From Reyranella humidisoli (lineage in GTDB: Bacteria; Pseudomonadota; Alphaproteobacteria; Reyranellales; Reyranellaceae): a stretch of DNA of 64,000 nt. Shown one piece after another: positions 59,913 to 64,000 of this stretch (position 1 is the first letter of the stretch; each line of letters begins with the position of its first letter). Made by a program: the position numbers and the translations under genes. The notes beneath the pieces are model-generated. The model saw only the letters and a list, made by a program, of their open reading frames with translations, was not told where the DNA came from and searched no databases. The stretch is from the NCBI RefSeq assembly GCF_019039055.1, contig NZ_JAHOPB010000003.1:62001-126000 (forward strand), written 5' to 3'.

Positions 59913-61184
59913 ATGGCATCCATCGAGTCACGCCGCGCGAGTCGTCGTCAAGTTCTCAAGGGTGCTGGCGCCATCGCGGCAGCCGGATGGATTGGCGCTC
60001 CGGCGATCAGCAGGGCGCAGACCGGCGCCATCAAGATCGGCGTACCCACGATCCTCTCCGGGCGTGTGGCGATCCTGGGTCAGACCAGCGTCGGCGGTCT
60101 GAAGGTGGTGTTCGACAAGTTCAACGAGGCCGGCGGCATCAACGGCCGCAAGATCGAGATGGTGGTCCGCGACTCCAAGGGCGCGCCGCAGGAAGCCGCC
60201 AAGGTGACGCGAGACCTGATCAACAACGACAAGTGCGAGATCATCCTCGACGCAGAGGCGTCGAGCGGCGCCTTCGCCGTTCAGGAGGTCATCCGCGAAG
60301 TGGGCGTGCTCTGCCTCCATTCCAATTCAGAGACCTCGTCCCTGACCGCCGATCCCAAGCTGCACGTGCCGACCGCCTTCCGGACGGCCCGACAGGGTAT
60401 CCATGATGCGATCGGCGGCGGCGACTACGCCGCGAAGATCGCCAAGGCCAAGGGGCTGAAGAAGTGGGCGACCTGCTCGCCGGACTATGCCTATGGCCGC
60501 TCGAACACCGCCGAGTTCATGGAGTACGCCAAGCACTTCGACGGCAGCATCCAGGTGGTCGAGGAATCCTGGCCCAAGCTGTTCCAGCCGGACTACACCG
60601 AGGTCGTGACCAAGCTGCTCAACGCCAAGGCCGATGCGATGTACTCGGCGCTGTGGGGCGGCGATCTCGTCGCCTTCATCGACCAGGCGAACCTGTACGG
60701 CCTGTTCGACAAGCAGGCGTCTTTCATGGTGAACCTCGGCGACTACGGTGTCGTCGACCAGGTGAAGCAGTTCCCCCAGGGCGTCTACTCGGGAGGCCGC
60801 TACAACCGCACGGTGCCGGCCACCAAGGAAAACGAGGAGTGGTACCAGAACTACGTCAAGACGCAGAAGCACAAGCCCACGAACTGGTCGTGGGAGAACG
60901 CCGTCGCCGCCGAGTTCATCGTCGAGGCGCTGAAGAAGACCAACGGCGACACCAACGGCAAGAAGATGGCCGAGGCCATCAAGGGCATGACACTCAAGAG
61001 CCAGTTCGGTACCAAGGGAACGGTGACGATGCGCGCCGAGGACAACACCCTGGTCGACTACATCATCGGCTACGGCGTCTCGCTCTCCAAGGATCCCTTC
61101 GTGAAGGACTTCCAGGCCTCGGCCTGGGAACCGATCTTCGAGCTCGAGAAGCAGTGGAAGAAGAAGCAGGGCTACATTTCCTGA
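59913..61184 (+). CDS. ABC transporter substrate-binding protein (branched-chain amino acid/urea-amide type), Tat-exported
   Basis: A 423-residue periplasmic binding protein. The ATG at 59913 follows GGGAG by nine bases; a GTG at 59904 overlaps that site. The N-terminus has a twin-arginine signal, RRASRRQVLKGAGAIAAAGW, ending in AISRAQ. The mature start GAIKIGVPTILSGRVAILGQ and FNEAGGINGRKIEMVVRD belong to the type I amide/urea-binding group. The neighbouring livH, livM, livG and livF complete the transporter. The ligand is probably an amide, urea or aromatic acid. Confidence 0.92.
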   Translation: MASIESRRASRRQVLKGAGAIAAAGWIGAPAISRAQTGAIKIGVPTILSGRVAILGQTSVGGLKVVFDKFNEAGGINGRKIEMVVRDSKGAPQEAAKVTRDLINNDKCEIILDAEASSGAFAVQEVIREVGVLCLHSNSETSSLTADPKLHVPTAFRTARQGIHDAIGGGDYAAKIAKAKGLKKWATCSPDYAYGRSNTAEFMEYAKHFDGSIQVVEESWPKLFQPDYTEVVTKLLNAKADAMYSALWGGDLVAFIDQANLYGLFDKQASFMVNLGDYGVVDQVKQFPQGVYSGGRYNRTVPATKENEEWYQNYVKTQKHKPTNWSWENAVAAEFIVEALKKTNGDTNGKKMAEAIKGMTLKSQFGTKGTVTMRAEDNTLVDYIIGYGVSLSKDPFVKDFQASAWEPIFELEKQWKKKQGYIS

Positions 61185-61214
61185 CCGCACACGGCTTTCG
61201 AGTAGGATAATCAG

Positions 61215-62117
61215 GTGGATCTCGACGCGTTGCTACGCTGCGTCGGGACGACGTCATGCGTCGTCACGCAGCTCACCAGTGGCATGATCATCGGCATGCT
61301 GCTGTTCCTGATCGCGTCGGGTGTGACGCTGATCTTCGGCGTGCTGAACGTCATCAACTTCGCGCACGGCTCCCTCTACATGATCGGAGCGTATGCGGCC
61401 TGGACCTTCTACCAGATCACCGACAGCTACTTCGTCTCCGCACTGGGGGCGGCCGTGGCGGTCGGTTTGCTGGGGGTCCTGTTCGAGCGCGCGCTGATGA
61501 GCAAGGTCTACGGCTCCAACGTGCTGATGCAGCTGCTCGTCTGCTACGCCGTCGTTCTGATCTCCGACGATCTCGTCAAGATCATCTGGGGACCGGTCCC
61601 GCTCTCGATGGGCATGCCGCCCGAGTTCCGGCTGCCGCCGATCCGCTTCATGGGCGGCGTCATTCCGCCGTTCTATCTCTTCATGATCATCGCGGCGATG
61701 GCGATCGGGCTGCTGCTGTGGCTGGTCATCGTGCGCACCCGCTTCGGCAGCATCGTGCGGGCCGCGGCCATCAACGGCCCGATGGTGTCGGCGCTGGGTA
61801 TCCGGGTGAACCTCTACTATGCGGCCGTGTTCGGCATCGGCAGTGCGCTGGCCGGAGCGGCGGGGGCCCTTGCGGCGCCCGTGCGCTCGCTGACGCCGGG
61901 CATGGGCTTCTCGATCCTGATCGAGTCCTTCATCGTCACGGTGATCGGCGGGATGGGGTCTATCGTCGGCGCCTTCGTGGCCTCGATCATCATCGGCCTC
62001 ACACGCTCCTTCGGCAGCATCGGCTTCCCGTTGTTCGTCGACGGGGTGATGTTCCTGATCATGGCGCTCGTCCTGATCTTCAAGCCCAGCGGCCTGTTCG
62101 GCCGCCCACACCGGTAG
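61215..62117 (+). CDS. livH: branched-chain amino acid-type ABC transporter permease LivH (second system)
   Basis: A 300-residue permease with about eight hydrophobic segments, starting at the GTG at 61215. TQLTSGMIIGMLLFLIASGVTLIFG and LNVINFAHGSLYMIGAYAAWT are LivH hallmarks, and GIRVNLYYAAVFGIGSALAGAAG is the coupling region. It lies 30 bases after the binding-protein gene and six before livM. Confidence 0.94.
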   Translation: MDLDALLRCVGTTSCVVTQLTSGMIIGMLLFLIASGVTLIFGVLNVINFAHGSLYMIGAYAAWTFYQITDSYFVSALGAAVAVGLLGVLFERALMSKVYGSNVLMQLLVCYAVVLISDDLVKIIWGPVPLSMGMPPEFRLPPIRFMGGVIPPFYLFMIIAAMAIGLLLWLVIVRTRFGSIVRAAAINGPMVSALGIRVNLYYAAVFGIGSALAGAAGALAAPVRSLTPGMGFSILIESFIVTVIGGMGSIVGAFVASIIIGLTRSFGSIGFPLFVDGVMFLIMALVLIFKPSGLFGRPHR

Positions 62118-62123
62118 GCGGCG

Positions 62124-63131
62124 ATGGCGGGACGTTGGCGTGATCTCGGCCTCGCGCTACTGGGGCTCCTGCTGTTGCTGCTGGTGCCGCTGTTCGGTGC
62201 CTCACCGGCAATCCGCGACTTCATCATGTTCGGCATGGCCTATGGGCTGCTGGCCATGTCGCTCAACCTGCTGATCGGCTACACCGGACTTGTGTCGTTC
62301 GGCCATGCGATGTTCTTCGCCGCCGGTGCCTATGCATTCGGCCTTGCGATGCAGTCGGGCAAGTTTTCGATCCCGGGTGCTTTCCTGCTGGCGATGGCGT
62401 TCACGGCGACGATGGCGCTGGTCGTCGGCGCCATCTGTGTGCGGCTGAACGAAATCTACTTCGCGTTCCTCACGCTCGCCTTCCAGATGCTGTTCTACAA
62501 CGTCATCCTGGGCTGGGTGTCGTTCACGGGCGGCGACCAGGGATTGATGGGCGGTATCCCGCGGCCGAAGTTCCTGGGCATCGACCTCGCCGACCGGACA
62601 CAGCTCTACATCTTCTGCTCCGTGGCGTTCGTCGTCTGCATCGCCATCCTGCGGCAGGTCGTGACATCCCCGTTCGGCTACACGCTGCGCATGATCCGCG
62701 ACAATCAGGAGCGGGCGGCGTTCCTGGGCATCAACGTGCCGATGGTGAAGCTCGCGTGCTTCGTAATCTCCGCCTGCATCGCGGGCGTGGGCGGCATCCT
62801 GCTGACCCTGTTCGTGTCCGGCGCCTATCCCAACTTCGGCTTCTGGACGACGTCGGGCGAGGCGATCTTCATGATCATGCTGGGGGGATCGAATGTCTTC
62901 CTGGGGCCGCTGGTCGGGACGGTGATCCTGCGCCTGCTGAACGACATCACGGTCAGCTACACCAGCCACACTGAACTCGTGCTCGGAGTCGTGATCCTGG
63001 TGCTCGTGCTCGGCCTGCGCAAAGGCCCGCTCGACCTGCTGGCCGAGCGCTGGGAGAACCGGCGCCAGGCGGCGGCTCAGGCGGTGCGCGATGCGGCCGA
63101 CAAGGATGCGCAAAAGGGCAGGGACGGCTGA
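62124..63131 (+). CDS. livM: branched-chain amino acid-type ABC transporter permease LivM (second system)
   Basis: A 335-residue permease of ordinary LivM length, about 135 residues shorter than the LivM of the first system. Key sequences are GMAYGLLAMSLNLLIGYTGLVSFGHAMFF and RMIRDNQERAAFLGINVPMVKLACFV, the coupling region. The tail is charged (RWENRRQAAAQAVRDAADK). livG starts one base after its stop. Confidence 0.94.
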   Translation: MAGRWRDLGLALLGLLLLLLVPLFGASPAIRDFIMFGMAYGLLAMSLNLLIGYTGLVSFGHAMFFAAGAYAFGLAMQSGKFSIPGAFLLAMAFTATMALVVGAICVRLNEIYFAFLTLAFQMLFYNVILGWVSFTGGDQGLMGGIPRPKFLGIDLADRTQLYIFCSVAFVVCIAILRQVVTSPFGYTLRMIRDNQERAAFLGINVPMVKLACFVISACIAGVGGILLTLFVSGAYPNFGFWTTSGEAIFMIMLGGSNVFLGPLVGTVILRLLNDITVSYTSHTELVLGVVILVLVLGLRKGPLDLLAERWENRRQAAAQAVRDAADKDAQKGRDG

Positions 63132-63132
63132 G

Positions 63133-63903
63133 ATGCTCAAGCTCGAGAATCTCAAGAAGTCCTTCGGCGGCGTCGCGGCCACCCGCGACGTGACGCTCGA
63201 CTTCGCCGACGGCTCGCTGAGCGCCATCATCGGTCCCAACGGCGCCGGCAAGACGACGCTGTTCAACCTGATCACCGGCCGCTTTCCCCCCGACTCCGGG
63301 CGCATCCTGCTGGCGGGCGAGAACATTGCAGGCCTGTCGCAACGGCGGATCGTGCGGCTTGGCATCGGCCGCGCCTTCCAGGTCGCCAGCCTGTTCCCGA
63401 CGCTCACCGTGACGGAGGCCCTCGCGGCTGCGGCTCAGGCGCATCAGCACCGCGAAACCGTACTCCGGTCGCCCTTTCCGCTCGCCGCGACCACGCGACA
63501 GGGCGATGAGATCATGGAACTGCTGGGGCTCACGCGGGTCGCCGGCATCCTCAGCCGCAATCTCAGCCACGGCGACCAGAAGCTGCTCGACATTGGCCTG
63601 GCGCTGGCGCTGGAGCCGAAGGTGCTGCTGCTCGACGAGCCGACCGCCGGCATGGGGCCCGAGGAACGCTGGCGGATGATCGAGACGGTCCAGCGCCTGT
63701 GGCGCGCCCGTCGCATGACCCTGATCTTCATCGAGCACGACATGGATATCGTCTTCAAGGTCGCCGAGACCGTTCGGGTCCTGTCCTACGGCGCGGTGCT
63801 CGCCGAGGGCACGCCCGACGAGGTCAGAACCAACCCGAAGGTCATCGAGGCCTATCTCGGCAAGTCCGCGCACGGAACTTCCGGACAAGGGGCGGCGGCA
63901 TGA
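63133..63903 (+). CDS. livG: branched-chain amino acid-type ABC transporter ATPase LivG (second system)
   Basis: A 256-residue ATPase starting at the ATG at 63133. Walker A is GPNGAGKTT, the Q-loop is GRAFQVASLF, the signature is LSHGDQKLLDIG (a LivG/UrtD-like variant), Walker B is VLLLDEPTAGMGP and the switch is FIEHDMDIVF. The variant signature resembles the ATPases of urea and amide transporters. It ends in an ATGA overlap with livF. Confidence 0.94.
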   Translation: MLKLENLKKSFGGVAATRDVTLDFADGSLSAIIGPNGAGKTTLFNLITGRFPPDSGRILLAGENIAGLSQRRIVRLGIGRAFQVASLFPTLTVTEALAAAAQAHQHRETVLRSPFPLAATTRQGDEIMELLGLTRVAGILSRNLSHGDQKLLDIGLALALEPKVLLLDEPTAGMGPEERWRMIETVQRLWRARRMTLIFIEHDMDIVFKVAETVRVLSYGAVLAEGTPDEVRTNPKVIEAYLGKSAHGTSGQGAAA

Positions 63904-64000
63904 GCGCCGCGGAGATCCTGCGCGTCGAGGACATCGACGTTTTCTACGGCGCCAGCCAGATCCTGTTCGGCGTATCGTTCGGGGTGGAGAAGGGCCAGTC
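63900..64000 (+). CDS. livF: branched-chain amino acid-type ABC transporter ATPase LivF (second system, N-terminal part)
   Basis: The gene starts at 63900, overlapping the livG stop, and leaves the window after 33 codons. The visible residues, ILRVEDIDVFYGASQILFGV, are the usual LivF beginning, just before Walker A. It completes the second transporter. Confidence 0.88.
   Translation, partial: MSAAEILRVEDIDVFYGASQILFGVSFGVEKGQ

Overview
The window is a high-G+C chromosomal segment of an alphaproteobacterium, probably a Rhodospirillales-type soil or water organism (Reyranella-like is my best guess, from gene order and style, not from any search). Supporting signs are the order glyA-nrdR-ribD-ribE-ribB-ribH-nusB-thiL, the order bamE / ubiquinol-cytochrome c chaperone / DUF177 / rpmF / plsX / fabH / ihfA / merR, a metal-switched HemB, a RibB with a decayed GTP cyclohydrolase domain, and an H+-pyrophosphatase. 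Genes are densely packed with many ATGA, GTGA or TGATG overlaps.

Layout. 1-10 kb: tandem alpha/beta hydrolases, a Nudix hydrolase, hemB, then a valine-catabolism set (isobutyryl-CoA dehydrogenase-like, 3-hydroxyisobutyryl-CoA hydrolase, 3-hydroxyisobutyrate dehydrogenase) followed by GST, MaoC, ABM, CorA and GST genes. Two dispersed palindromic repeats lie here. 10-14.6 kb (minus): TauE-like permease, glutaryl-CoA dehydrogenase and an NMT1/SsuABC-type transporter. 14.7-22.7 kb (plus): a tightly coupled catabolic operon (TIM-barrel isomerase, enolase-superfamily enzyme, NAD-dependent epimerase-like protein, GNAT, DapA-like aldolase, amidase, membrane protein, amidohydrolase). 22.7-26.1 kb (minus): a selenoprotein operon. 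26.3-31.7 kb: a complete branched-chain amino acid type ABC transporter. 31.8-47.6 kb: housekeeping genes. 47.8-59.8 kb: transporters, tRNA-Pro(GGG), GST, two tandem Rieske oxygenases, an O-acetylhomoserine sulfhydrylase-like gene, tctBA, a lactonase and an EamA exporter. 59.9-64 kb: a second LIV-type ABC transporter cut by the window edge.

The most important observation is at 24667-25185 on the minus strand. What looks like a 93-residue gene ending in TGA continues in the same frame through that TGA for 78 more codons. The residues at and after the TGA read U-G-S-C, the signature of the UGSC (seleno)protein family. A stem-loop of bacterial SECIS type follows the TGA, and the true stop overlaps the next gene's start as ATGA. 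The operon also encodes a thioredoxin-reductase-like flavoprotein with a CxxC but no recognisable NADPH motif, and two paralogous proteins of unknown function. This looks like a small selenocysteine-dependent redox system; its chemistry cannot be read from sequence. No selenocysteine-insertion genes are visible in the window, so the host should carry selA, selB, selC and selD elsewhere.
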